Of a DNA stretch of 64,000 nucleotides, positions 25,005 through 36,172 are shown in pieces; the stretch's first letter is position 1; every line of letters starts with the position of its first letter. Below the pieces are notes generated by a model that was given only the letters and a program-made list of their open reading frames with translations, was not told the origin of the DNA and did not search any database. Position numbers and translations under genes: made by a program. Origin of the DNA: Elmis aenea (Eukaryota; Arthropoda; Insecta; Coleoptera; Elmidae); NCBI GenBank assembly GCA_947652605.1, contig OX393579.1:20295674-20359673 (forward strand). Reading direction: 5' to 3'.

Positions 25005-25624
25005 TTTAACAACGTAATTTTTCTTGTGATTTGTCGTAATGTGAAACGGACTAATTTGACTTAATTGTAAATGAAAAACAGGTTAAGGCAAATAATGGTT
25101 GAAAGTAACTGAACCAAGCAGTCACATCTGCATATTTAATTTCCACGTTGATTAAAAAGCATTTTCAATTTCTGTTCCTCCCATTAGACGCGTCCTTTCG
25201 ATACAGGATGCATGTCAAGTAATTTGTTAATGATTAATCTAGTGTACAAACCTGTCTAATAAGCTGGCACCATTTAAGCCATTAACAAGTCAAAAATTTA
25301 AATTACCGTACTGGAAATTTGACACCTATAAATCAAATTAACAATTTATGGACACCAATAACTCTCACGACGCTTCCTTCGCTATTACGTGTCCATTTAG
25401 GTTTCAAACAAGATAATTAATTCCCGGAATCGTACGAAGCAATAAAAGAATTTTCATATTAAACGCGAAATGATGCGAATAAGCTGGTAACGCGATTTTA
25501 CCGGTGAACATTTCGTATTAACGGCACTGCACAGTCGCACCGAAGCGGAACACTCAACAATCGAAAGGCTTTCACCACTTCTTGTTGAGCTTGCAAATAT
25601 AACCAAATAACTAATTTTGGATTT
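25005..25624. other. Intergenic, no gene seen
   Basis: AT-rich. No repeat end or coding signal is supported; the minus reading frame at 25498-25764 crosses a repeat border and is not a gene. Confidence 0.5.
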
Positions 25625-26690
25625 GGAATAGATTTTAATACGGTAATTTTTATTTTCCTAATAATAAATAACCTGGTTCCAAATTCTTTGTTAAAAAAGG
25701 GTAGGGAGGGGTAATGGCGCCCACCTAAGCGAAAAAATTCATATATTCTAAACCGTAACAACAATTACCCTGTAATTTGAGGTTGTTGTCGCCAAAACAA
25801 TACTTAGTGTTCGGGTTAAGTCAAACTTGATTGAACCTTAAAGAACAAAAAGTTATTAATAATTTAAAAACATGTAAGTGAGCGGAATTACCCGCCTGCT
25901 AGTGGGTAATGGCGCTCACCTATTTTATGTGTAAACATTTTTGGATATTGATATTCCAGGATGCTTTACCAGTTGTTCTTTTAGTTGTACGAGGCATTGT
26001 GCACAATTACTATAAGAAAAAATAAAATGTAAATTAAATTACATAAAAATATCAATGAGGGTAATGCCGCTCACCAAGCGGTATTACCGTAGCTAATTGA
26101 GCGCCATTACCCCCTGTTGCACAATTTTCTAAATTCGGTATTTTACTGAACTAGCCTTGAATTTAAAAAAAAACTTTATATGGTCACTCCTGCTAAAAAT
26201 GACACAAGTTTCATAGGAGACCAAAGCACAAACTCAAATTAGACTAATTGAGCTACTTACAGTATTTTTTTGTAAGCGATTTCTTATATGAAAATGTTAA
26301 AAATGACACACACTCAATTAACTTACGTTTTATGGTGAAATAAGTTTTTTTACTTACGGCATTGTGTTTATTAGAACGAAAGCTAGGTGGCTGCTGTTTA
26401 ATTTTTAAATATTTGAAAACTGGCGCAAAACGACGGTGAGCGTAATTACCCACTGAGCGTCATTACCCCGCTCTCCCCTATATAACTTAAAATTATGGAA
26501 TTCATAATTGTTCAACTTAAAATTCTACAGACTTTAAATTGCCATTCAGGAAACAAAATTACGCTTAGAATTATCTGTTTTATAAAGGATTGAATGCTTA
26601 TAACGATATATCAAGCGAAGTTAAAGAAGAAACTAATGTTGTAAGGTTAAGACATAAGCTCAGTGGTTTTATGAAGAAAAAGTTTTAATG
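25625..26690 (+). mobile_element. CR1/L2-like LINE 3' end, split by a TIR element
   Basis: Two pieces (about 25625-25697 and 26481-26690) match consecutive parts of the LINE at 31955-32545. Shared words include TCCAAATTCTTTGTTAAAA in the first piece. In the second they include GACTTTAAATTGCCATTCAG and GAAACTAATGTTGTAAGGTT. The intervening 25698-26480 is a separate element. Both copies end close to the same AAAAGTTTTAA, as expected for 3' ends of one family. The coding frame is broken. Confidence 0.8.
25698..26480. mobile_element. TIR element with GGGGTAATGGCGC ends
   Basis: Left end GGGTAGGGAGGGGTAATGGC and the inverted right end TAGGGGAGAGCGGGGTAATG frame about 780 bp. GGTAATGCCGCTCACC and related words recur inside in both orientations (near 25910, 26060, 26095 and 26440). 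It interrupts a LINE. No target duplication longer than two bases is obvious. The short minus frame at 26253-26453 has no recognisable domain. Confidence 0.75.
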
Positions 26691-28895
26691 TTATACAGGG
26701 TGTTTCAGACCACCCGCACCAGCACTTTTATTCGAAAATGCGACGTCTGCCAAAGATGGGGAAAAAAATGTATCACGAAAGGGCATATGTAGAATGTGTA
26801 TGTTAAATAATTTTAAAAAATTTGCCAATCGCTAAATAAATATCATTTTTATATTTGGTGTTGTTAATAGGCTTTAACATGTTAAAGTATTATACTTTTG
26901 TGTTTATTAAAGACACCATCTGTAGGTTGATAGGCCGTGGCAGAAGAAAACTGCATAAAATTATTTTTGATTGACGACTTCAGAAACAATAAAATATGAC
27001 CTATAAGAACCAAAAGTATAATACGTATTAAAAAAAGAGTTCCTCATTGTTATTTGTTGTTGTATGCAAGATTATATTAAAATAATCAATCCACTTGTTT
27101 TTCCTGCGACTTAGTTATCCATAAAACTTTTACTTGTATCTTTTGATTTTAGGGTGAACGTTTCAAAAGTTATCATACTTTAGACACGTATTCGAATTAA
27201 TCAAAATAAGTTAGCTATGTGTAAACTACTGTGTAATGTGATTTTTATAACCGACGACAGAGTTTTCAGTTACATGCATTTTGTTCTTGCACATTTTTAT
27301 TGTATATTAAATTGGCCATTCAGAAGTTATTAAAATTCCATGTGAATAAGATTAATAAAATATGAGTTATTGATAAACCATACCACAGAAAAACAACAGT
27401 TTCTCATTTTATTTTGATCAGAGTTGAAGTAATTGCATAATTTAAATGCCTTTTGTTTTTTGTTAGTTTCATGAAAAATGTTCTGAAAATAAAAAACTTA
27501 CGTTTCTGAAAGCAATTTTTTTTAAATTTTGTAGAAGTTTAATTTTTTAATTTTTTTTTGAAACCAGGTTTTCAGAAGGGTTTCTATAAAAACCGACTTT
27601 GGAAAAACCGGTTTTCAAATTATAATATTTTCAGACACCGGTTTAAAAATTTTTAGAAAATAAAAACAACATATTATCCAATCAGTAATAGAAAATATAA
27701 TAAAATAAAGTAAACCTTATTATACAAAACTAAATAAAATAATCTAAAATAACTAAAACCCATTAATTTTTTTTAAATTACTTTTTTTAGGAAATAAAAC
27801 AAATAAAAAAACATGAAATGCTCACTCAACAAATATTTAATCTTGTTCTAAATACAAAATTGCCTGAAATAGAAAAAAACTCCCTCGCTGCCTACTTAAT
27901 GAACTAGGTTTTATCGGTTTCAGGGCATCACATAATAATCCTGAATTTGTTATTATATTGGTTGCCAAAAATATTAAAAAAGCACCCGTTAGTGTCTTTG
28001 GATTTAATATTATCTCATCAGCTTCCAAAAGAAAGCTATGAATTTATTTTTCCATTGCTTCTTATAAAATATAGCCTTGATTAATAGTTTCTTCGAACTT
28101 CGATAATATGCATCTCCAAAACCTGTTTCCATACAAGAATTTGGAAATATTCTTAACAATGTTTTTTTAGAAAACCTAACAATTCAAACCTGGATGGTTT
28201 GAAGGTAGAGGGAACACTTGATTTCTTTGCTAAAATGTTTTGTGAATTTTGCAAATACAGCAAAAGGTTGCCAGTCCAACCTTAGCTCTTTTTTAAATTC
28301 GTACTTTCCAAGCAATTTGGAACTAATTTAAGTTCAATTCAGTCCAATTCAGTTCAATTAAAAACGCGGTTTTCGAATTTTACCAATTTATACAAAAAAT
28401 CATCTTGAAAAAGCGGTTTTTTAGAAACCGACAAAAATTCAGTTCCATGTTTCTATACTTTTAACTTTGAAAATAATAGGAAAAGAAGTTACAAATTTTC
28501 ATATGGCATCCTTTTTATACCTATGAGACGGGTATATTTGCCACCAAACTTGGAAGCCAAACGGTGGTAGATACGAAGAAAAGTCAAGAGACACTTTTTG
28601 TTTAAAATCAAATGTTCTAGCCAAAAAATGTTCGAGTTTAATTTTTTTATAAAATGTATTGAAACTGAACACCCACAACTCCGCCACTGGTTGCTTGAAA
28701 CTCTCACCGAATGTGGTATCCTGTAAGGTGGTGCTGTATATCAAATTTGGTTTAAATATATCTACTGGTTGAGAAACGGTTAGAAATTATCGATATATTT
28801 TCGAAAATTTCAATGTTGATATGAAATATTCGCTTTAAAATAAGTTTTCGTATCGACTGTTAAAGTCCTGCTACAAAAAAGTTGACCACCCTGTA
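26691..28895. other. Intergenic with isolated transposon termini
   Basis: A CAGGGTGTTTCAGACC terminus sits at 26698 and an unrelated CCACCCTG terminus at about 28886-28893. Their inner sequences differ, so they are not one element. Between about 27545 and 28445, AAACCGGTTTT and CGGTTTCT words occur in both orientations, suggesting a decayed element with roughly 900-bp span. Reading frames at 27837-28028 and 28489-28744 show no domain I can name. Confidence 0.4.
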
Positions 28896-30354
28896 TAAAA
28901 AAATAGGCAAGAAATATTTGAGATTATGGGATGAAATCTGTAATTTTAAAATTTAAGTTTTGTAGATTTTAGGTACGCTCACGCGCTAGGAGTCAGATGA
29001 TAATGCACTTACTTGTAGCCCATACTTGTCATACACGTTCAATTTGTATTAAGAAGCTTCGCAAATAAGGCTTGCCCCGGGGAGTCCCGTGGATGCTAAG
29101 GGCAATCAAGAATGACCATATTACTATTTAAAATGAAGGTGAAACACAATAATATTAGCATATTTATAAGATTTAAGCGATTTAGTCATCTTGCAAAATT
29201 TTATAACTTCGTCGAAGAGTTTGTACGTTGCCCTTTGGGCGTGATAAATTTACAAACATGCTCTCGAATGTTTTTAGAACGAGATGCGCGTAGTCGTTTT
29301 GCATGAAATGAACAAAATTGCGTGTTACACCACACCTATTACTAACGCGAATAACAATAATTGCAATAAATTATTTATGCTTTATTTACGGCCTTAATTG
29401 TTGAGTGTGACAGTGTAATTTACTGCATATTTATGCGTGTTTTTAAATCTTTAAGTAGACATGCAATGTTTTTGTCACCATATTACGAATAAAACTACAA
29501 ATTTGTTATGATCTAGTATATATTTTATACGTTTTATTTTCACGGTAATAGTGTTTGCATGCAAAAACGATAATAAGTAGAAATTATAAGCCCGGAGCGG
29601 ATTTGGTTCGTATCCTAGGCGTCTCCGCACTGACAAAAATCAGCAAGGAGTGCCATTAATTCGTGACATTAAATTAATTATTAAATCTAGCAATAGATCG
29701 CGTCGATTTGTTTAAATACGTTTATTAACGACTGTGTTTTGTTTCTACTGTTTTAAGCATTTAAATTTCCCATACAGATAAATTTGTTCAAGTTGAATAC
29801 ATACTTTTTAGATTTAAAAAGTATTATTGATAAAAAAGTCGGTTTTTGATATTCAAAATATTAATAATTTTTAATTTTTATACGAAAATACGTTTATTTT
29901 AAATTATTTAATAAAACTCAATCTTTTGTTTTTTGTTTAATATATGATGTTTTCTTCAATGTAAACGAAAGATAGGAGCCAAAAAGGAAAACCAAATACC
30001 TACTTGTGAATATGGAAGGATTTTTGTTACTGAAATCCATAATCCGCATACCTAAAATAAGTTTACTTCACTTCTGCTCACAGAGCTTAATTAAAAGTTA
30101 ACGTAGCCGTAAATCGTTGTTTCCATAGTAACAACGATGTTGCTCACTTATCGAGAGTTAATCAGCCGTTAAATTTTGACGGAATTTAGTTTCTTTCCAA
30201 GTGGTTGGGGAATCGATAGCGTCATTAATTTGTTATTCTTGTGGAAAAAAAATTGGAAACTGGAAATTTGGTCATAACCCTTAAAATTAAGGCCTAAAAA
30301 GTTTCGCACAATTTTTTAAAAATAATTTTACTAATGCGAACCGTATTTGACTTA
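28896..30354. other. Intergenic; repeat-poor block near 29290-29730
   Basis: No gene seen. About 29290-29730 has no repeat ends and includes ATTAATTATTAA and similar words, making it a weak candidate non-coding regulatory block. Confidence 0.4.
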
Positions 30355-31673
30355 TACAGTTGTACCGGATAACATTTCCAGCATGGGATCTCGCTTTTTA
30401 TAAGAGATACAAGTTTGCTTAAATTAGATGAATTATTCCTAAGTATAGGGGAGCTACAATTAATTTTTAAAAGTACAATATTCTTCTTACTTCAGCTTCA
30501 GATGTTATAGCAAAAAATATGAAAATTTGAAACTTCTTTTTTCTGTCATAACTTTTTCGTCTTAATCATTGGATCAGTTTTATTAGTACCTTCTTGAGGT
30601 ACTTTTTAATGTAGAATGTCACTGTTATCATAGATTTCTTAAATCACTTACCATTTTCGGGATATTGCCCCTAATTTCATATTTTTTATGGGCCGCAAAG
30701 TTGGCTAAGAAATAGTTAAGTGGGCTTTTTTTCCTCTTTCTAATAAGTTATTACTTTATTTACAAATAGGTAAGTCACAAATTCAATCAAGTAAAATCGT
30801 ATTTTACCAATCACTTATCAAGCTGTTTATGAAAAAAGTCACAAAAAACAACTAATAATATGTCAAATGACGGTTACTATTTCTCATCATATAATTATGG
30901 GAACATTTACAACTAATGAAAAATTTTACTTGTTGAGATGCTACATTTTTTGCCATGCAAACTTTGTAAAATCAGATAATTCTAATTCTTCATTAATTTG
31001 TTTTGGATTGGTTTCTTGAAGAAACTATATTCTTTTAAATTTAATTCCAAACTCCGCACTTCGTTGTCCTCTCTCGGAATACAGCTTTAAGTACATATAT
31101 CCGCTCAGCTTCTGCACAGTTATTATAGAAAATAAAGTAGCATCTCAACATGTCAAACATTTCGTTATTTTTAAATGTAGCCATAATTATGACAATTACT
31201 ACAAAGACTATCGAATTAACACAACAATACTATAAAATTCTAATAAATGATACCGCAGACAATTGACATTTGGTTAGTTGTTTTTTGTTTTTATTTTCGT
31301 AGATAACTTGATAAGTGATAGGTAAACTTTCTTGATTTTCTGAGTTAATTATAAAAATAAATAAAAGTTAAATCTCATTAAAAAAAGGAAAAAGAAGCAC
31401 ATTTAACATTTAATTTAGCCAACTTCGCAACCCGTAACAAAAAATGAAGTTAGGGGTAATATCTCGAAAATGGTAAGTGATAAAAATATCTAAAATTCAA
31501 CAATTTCACATTTTTTTTGTTATAACTTTTAAAGTACGAGCAATTTTGTACATTTAAAAATAGATTGTAGCTCCTCTCATGCTTAAGAATAATTTGTCTA
31601 ATTTAAGCAAACCTGTATCTTTTTCTAATAAGCGAGATGCCCATGCGGGAAATGTAATCTGGGAGACCCTGTA
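30355..31673. mobile_element. Foldback element with long inverted arms
   Basis: The element spans 30357-31671 with TA on both sides. The left end reads CAGTTGTACCGGATAACATT; the right end, inverted, reads CAGGGTCTCCCAGATTACAT. The inverted match continues for several hundred bases with mismatches through GCATGGGATCTCGCTT, GTTTGCTTAAATTAGA and GGGGAGCTACAAT. Further in lie TCGGGATATTGCCCCTAATT and its partner near 31455. No coding capacity. The ends and TA target are shared with 1338-1584, 53701-55219 and 58940-60196. Confidence 0.85.
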
Positions 31674-31678
31674 TAAAC

Positions 31679-31926
31679 TACTCTGGAAACCGTTTAACAC
31701 GAAAACGCTTAACATGAAAAATTGTTTAATATGCAATAGTATTCTGATCCCAACAAATTGCTATGTAATTTTTTTCAGTTATTTTCTAACACGAAACAAA
31801 AAACGCTCAACACAAAGAGATTTTTGCATCGCAGAAGCACAAAATGTGACAAATTCGTAAATTTATCTCCCTTAACACGAAAAATATTTCGGCCTCCAGA
31901 GTTTTGTGTTAAACGGTTCATCTGTA
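31679..31926. mobile_element. TA-flanked MITE with AACCGTTTAACAC ends
   Basis: Left CTCTGGAAACCGTTTAACAC and right (inverted) CAGATGAACCGTTTAACACA lie between TA dinucleotides at 31679-31680 and 31925-31926. Inside, TTAACACGAAA words occur in both orientations. It abuts the preceding foldback element with a 5-bp gap. The ends resemble pogo/Tigger-type Tc1/mariner relatives; class inferred. Confidence 0.7.
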
Positions 31927-31954
31927 AGTATAAACAAACATTTTTAAAAAATAA

Positions 31955-32545
31955 TTGCTCATGCCAAATCCAATAAAAAAAACTTTCAAAAATCAAAGAA
32001 TCTACCCCATTTCCCACATTTTATTTAAAAAATCGACTTATGGTTTTGCTTATCTATACAATCTATACAAAAGTATCATAGCACCCCATTTCGAATACTG
32101 CTCTAGTATTTTATTTCTGGCAAACACTAATGATTTAGACCGGCTTCAAAAATTGCAAAATAGGGCTATGAGAATTATTTTACACTGTTCCAGATACACC
32201 AAAATTACTCTGATGCTGGATACTTTACAGTGGCTTAGTATTAAACAACGGATAATTTTTAATACGATTATTTTCAATTTTTAAGATTATAAATAACCTG
32301 CTTCCAAATTCTTTGTTAAAATATATAACCCAAAACGCTGATGTTCATAACTATCCGACTAGAAACTGTAAAGACTTTAAATTGCCATTCAGGACACGAA
32401 ATTACACTCAAAATTCTCTTTTTTATAAAGGACTGAAATTTTACAATGAATTATCAAGTTAACTTAAAAGTGAAACTAATGTTGTAAGGTTTAGACGTAA
32501 GCTCAGTAGTCATATTAAGGAAAAGTTTTAAATTTTATATATTTA
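31955..32545 (+). mobile_element. CR1/L2/Jockey-group LINE, 3' part of the reverse transcriptase ORF
   Basis: The plus frame 31955-32284 contains YKSIIAPHFEYCSSILF (residues about 42-58) followed by LDRLQKLQNRAMRIIL. This is the conserved region downstream of the reverse transcriptase palm in this group. After one frameshift the sequence continues with NYPTRNCKDFKLPFR, NSLFYKGLKFYNELSS and VVRFRRKLSSHIKEKF, ending in a stop near 32531. A further copy of the same 3' end is at 25625-26690. The catalytic core and endonuclease are missing. No clear target duplication. Confidence 0.8.
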
Positions 32546-34555
32546 TATATGTTCATGTTATAAAATGTAACATAATTAGCAAATCGCTAAAAATAAACTA
32601 CATTATATTAAGTATATTAATTAATATTAATATTAATTATATATCTATTTGCACTCTCATCCTCTCATTTTTTCGCTATTTGATTAAAGAAGCAGTTGAC
32701 AGACCTATGAAAAACTTTTACCCGAATTAATAGCTATGAAGAATTAACAGACAAAGTTTTGTTAAAGAAATATCGAATAGAAAATCACTATAGTTAATTA
32801 TTGCTCCCAAAACTACAATTTGATTTAAAAGAATACGTATTTAAAAGAAAGCTGTTAAAGAGTACCTACGTAAACTAAAGCGATAGTTTGTGAGAAGTGT
32901 GTTTTTTCATTCGTATGTAATACCGTTTTATTTGTTGTCTTTGTTGTAAACACAAAACAGTGATAAGTGGCAGTTGTTTATGAAATAGGTAGGTATATGA
33001 AGATGTAAATCTTTCAGAGCTGATCACGATCAAAGGCGTTCGTGTTTTGAAGATCCAAATTCGCGTTCGCAAATGAAATAGACTTGCAGCATGTAATTCA
33101 ACAACAAGCTGTTAGAGCAAATAGCTACATGAGAACAAGACGGGAATAGTTGCTTAGTAATTTTGACATCACTTATAGAAATACCTACATAAACACCTAA
33201 AATACCCCAATATCGTTAACAAATGTCCGTGCACGTAGCAAAGTGGGTATAATAGCGACGAGTCAACAATTACAGCGTGACGTAAGTCATTAATTATAAC
33301 TTAACCTGTGGTTAGTTCTTAACAAGCTGTCACTAGCAGATTGTTAGCGGGTTATTTATGAGATTTTAAACGCGGACTGCTTAGTCCGAGCCACAGAACA
33401 CTACATGCGGAAAATAACGTTTAATACACTCAACAAAAAACGTGTTTGTTTGTTGAATTTACTATTAAAAATAAATTACTATATTTTTTTATTATTAATT
33501 ACGAATAACTAAATTATTATCTCGTAATATTTAATGTTATAACACCGAGACTTTATTTATTGGCTAATGAAAGTGTAAATGCAAATAAGATGGTAAATTA
33601 GAAAAATACGACGATAATTAATCAAACTAATTAGTGGTCTTAAATACATAATTATTTATATTTTTACTTTGGACTCGGTTCAAGCATTATCAATTCCAAG
33701 CAGAAAATAATAAGGTGAGCTTCTTGTCTAAACCAGTGATCACCAACCAGTGGGGTCAAGACTCGATGACGGATCGTGAGGAAGTTTTAAGAGAGGTCGC
33801 GTGCTAGTTGTGCACGAGCGTGCATAAAAAAAACTTAAACTTGAAAAAATTGTAATGCACACAGAAACTACAATTTTTTAAATCATTTAGTTTACCACTA
33901 TATTTGTTTGATCACAACTAAATCTGTAGTACATTCAGTTCAGTGGCGTAGGTAGGGGGCGGTTAGGGGAGTCAGAACCCCCTATAGGTTCGCAATAAGT
34001 CGTTATAGAACCGGAGGACTGTAAATTTCGTGCTAAAAAAAGGTTTTTCAGCTCTGTTTAACGTTTATTAACCCCCTCCATGATGAAACCATCAAACGTC
34101 CTGCTGCTAAAAAAAACTTAAAAAGAGAGTGGTTTATATTGCGTGTTGCATAAAGCAGCAATTGTTGAACAGTAACAGTTGTAAGAAATAATCAAGGTTA
34201 TACAGTAATGCTTTGATCAGCGCAAGTAATTAATCCCGCCAACACCGTACTCATCGAAATCGCACTAATCGAATGCAGTAATCAATACAAAATTAATTCG
34301 TCTACTCTCGTCAGCGCCGGTCCAGGCGAAGGGCTAACGCGTCCACACACTCGGGTGCCCAATTTAGGGGGCGACCAAAAACGGCCCTTGCGGTGTTAAT
34401 TTTCTATAAATACTCAACCTCAAACAAAATCTTACTTAAAAAGCGATGGTAGTGTATAAAAGTAATTAAAATAATAATCAAGGAATAAATAATTCTATTC
34501 CATACGGTGGTTTGCTGCTATTAAAACCAAATTTGAAACTAAAATAAAATAAAAA
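32546..34555. other. Intergenic with partial hAT-like ends
   Basis: No gene seen. CAGTGATCACCAACCAGTGG near 33735 and CAGTGGCGTAGGTAGGGGG near 33943 look like single left ends of hAT-like elements, without right ends I can match. About 33240-33660 is repeat-poor. The sequence around 34310-34400 is GC-richer than its surroundings but unassigned. Confidence 0.4.
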
Positions 34556-35340
34556 CTATTGCCCAGATTTTTTTAACACTGCCAGTTTCCGATGCGTCTG
34601 ACTAAATAAGTTTCTCGATACTTTTATTATTTTTATTATTTCCGCGGAGGTGGTCCCCTTTCGGGTTCCTGTATTGCGACTTATTGGTTTATGTACCCTC
34701 TGGTGACAGCCCCTTAAAAAGTCCTGTTTTTTTCTTAACTCTTCTTGGTTTGCTTCTTCCATCCCTAGAAGTCTACGCCGATAGGGTGTGAATCTTTCAC
34801 ACTGGCATATTACGTGAAGAGGAGTTTCTTCTTCTTCGCCACATCCTCTGCATATGTCGGCCTCTGAGACTTATGTAGAAGTGTTTGTTTAGTCCACAGT
34901 GTCCTGCGACGAGTCCTGTGGCTGCTCTGCTCATCCTGAGCATTTCTTCTGTCTTTTCCTTAGAGACCATTGACAGGATAGCCTTAAAATGGGCTTGACC
35001 TGCTACTCTTTTCCAATGAGCATTATGCCCTAGCCCTTGTATAAATATGTCATTAAGACACCGTCCAAACAAAGGTTTCTCGTTGCCAATTTTGGCTAGG
35101 TGATCTGCCTTCTCGTTCCCTGGTACATTTGTGTGCCCTGGGCACCATACCAGTTTAACATTATTTCTGCTTCCTAGCACGTTAAGTGCCCGTATACAGT
35201 TCAGAACAAGTCCTGAGTTTACTTCCGACGAGCCAAGAGCTTCTCGATAGGTACTTAAAACATTTAACAATTTTCTCCAATCTACGATGTTCCAGAAAAG
35301 TCTAAGTAGTCTCGCACATATTTCTGTTAAACATGAAATA
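34556..35340 (-). mobile_element. LINE fragment with RNase H domain and C-terminal zinc knuckle
   Basis: The minus frame 34797-35270 contains VKLVWCPGHTNVPGNEKADH at residues 38-57. This is the RNase H region with the conserved His (H46) and the final catalytic Asp (D56). One frameshift later comes EADICRGCGEEEETPLHVIC, a Cys/His zinc-binding pattern usual at the C-terminus of these ORF2 proteins. A tail frame ends at 34556. Upstream, to about 35340, frame remnants extend toward the domain start. The presence of RNase H points to the I/R1/Loa/Jockey side of LINEs and excludes RTE. Broken, so not functional. Confidence 0.85.
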
Positions 35341-35683
35341 TCAGAAGGTATAAATTGTCAAAACTGATTGACAAATTCGCGTCTTTGTAAGCCAGAAGGG
35401 TTGTTTTGAAAAGGTAAACAAATTTATTTTGTTATTTAATTTAAGAATAAAAAAAAATATGTTAAGATTATGTTTGTTTTTATTATTTAGTATATAAAAA
35501 TTATTATTAAAATAAAATACATACAACATGTTTTACAAATGAATTTATTTGTTTATCCTATCCTATTCGAAGTACGAGTATTTTTGTATTTACCCAAAAT
35601 TGAATTTTTATGGTTAATTTGTCACTTTGTCGTTTTTTGTCATTCGAATAAATCTGTGCCGTGTTAATTTCTAAAAGAGTAAC
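35341..35683. other. Intergenic, no gene seen
   Basis: AT-rich with no supported feature. Confidence 0.5.
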
Positions 35684-35913
35684 CAGAGCCTACTAGAGGG
35701 GGTCTTGAGGGGCTGCATCTATGGGCCCCAGTCTTAGGGGCCCCCAAATTATTATTTGGTTGTTGTTTAATGTGCATTTTAACGGAAAACTGCAAATGAA
35801 CAGCAAAAAAGTGGCCACGTTTTTTTTGCTCTCATAAAAAACAAATATTTTCATTTACAAGGGCCCCCAAATTATAACTTCTCCGGGCCCCCTCTTACCT
35901 CTAGGAGGCCCTG
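35684..35913. mobile_element. hAT-type MITE
   Basis: Ends CAGAGCCTACTAGAGGGGGT and, inverted, CAGGGCCTCCTAGAGGTAAG are clear inverted repeats, followed by GGGCCCC-rich blocks. The flanks AGAGTAAC (35676-35683) and CGAATAAC (35914-35921) agree at 6 of 8. The length is 230 bp, with no coding capacity. Confidence 0.8.
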
Positions 35914-35953
35914 CGAATAACACCAAACTTTAAATAAATTTAAAAGGCAAATC

Positions 35954-36172
35954 CAGGGCCGATGAGAGGGGAGGACAGGGGGCACTAAGCCCCCGGCCCG
36001 GATGTAATTTAAGGGCCCAGGAGTTAACATACATTTTTAATTATGGCGTATTAAATATTCACAATTAAAAATCGTTTTTTTTTTTAAATAAATTTTCAAA
36101 TAATGTATTTACTTGGGACCATGTACATTTTTCCCTTAGGCCTGGCGACGTCTCTCGACACTTCTGGGCAGA
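35954..36172. repeat. GC-rich interspersed repeat fragment
   Basis: It starts CAGGGCCGATGAGAGGGG, hAT-like. The segment at about 36089-36160 (ACTTGGGACCATGTACATTT, then CCTTAGGCCTGGCGACGT) resembles 62615-62680 (ACTTGGGGCCCATGTTAATT, then GGGGCCTGGCAACGT). The two are copies of one repeat, with unclear right border. Confidence 0.5.

Noticed and set aside
27545..28445. Possible element with AAACCGGTTTT words in both orientations
   Set aside because: Ends could not be fixed and no target duplication was found; noted only in the gap entry.
26698..28893. One 2.2-kb element between two CAGGGTG-type termini
   Set aside because: The sequences just inside the two termini are not inverted copies, so they belong to different elements.
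31758..32017. Overlapping frames on both strands left of the LINE
   Set aside because: They cover a MITE and its junction with the LINE; no protein family is recognisable.
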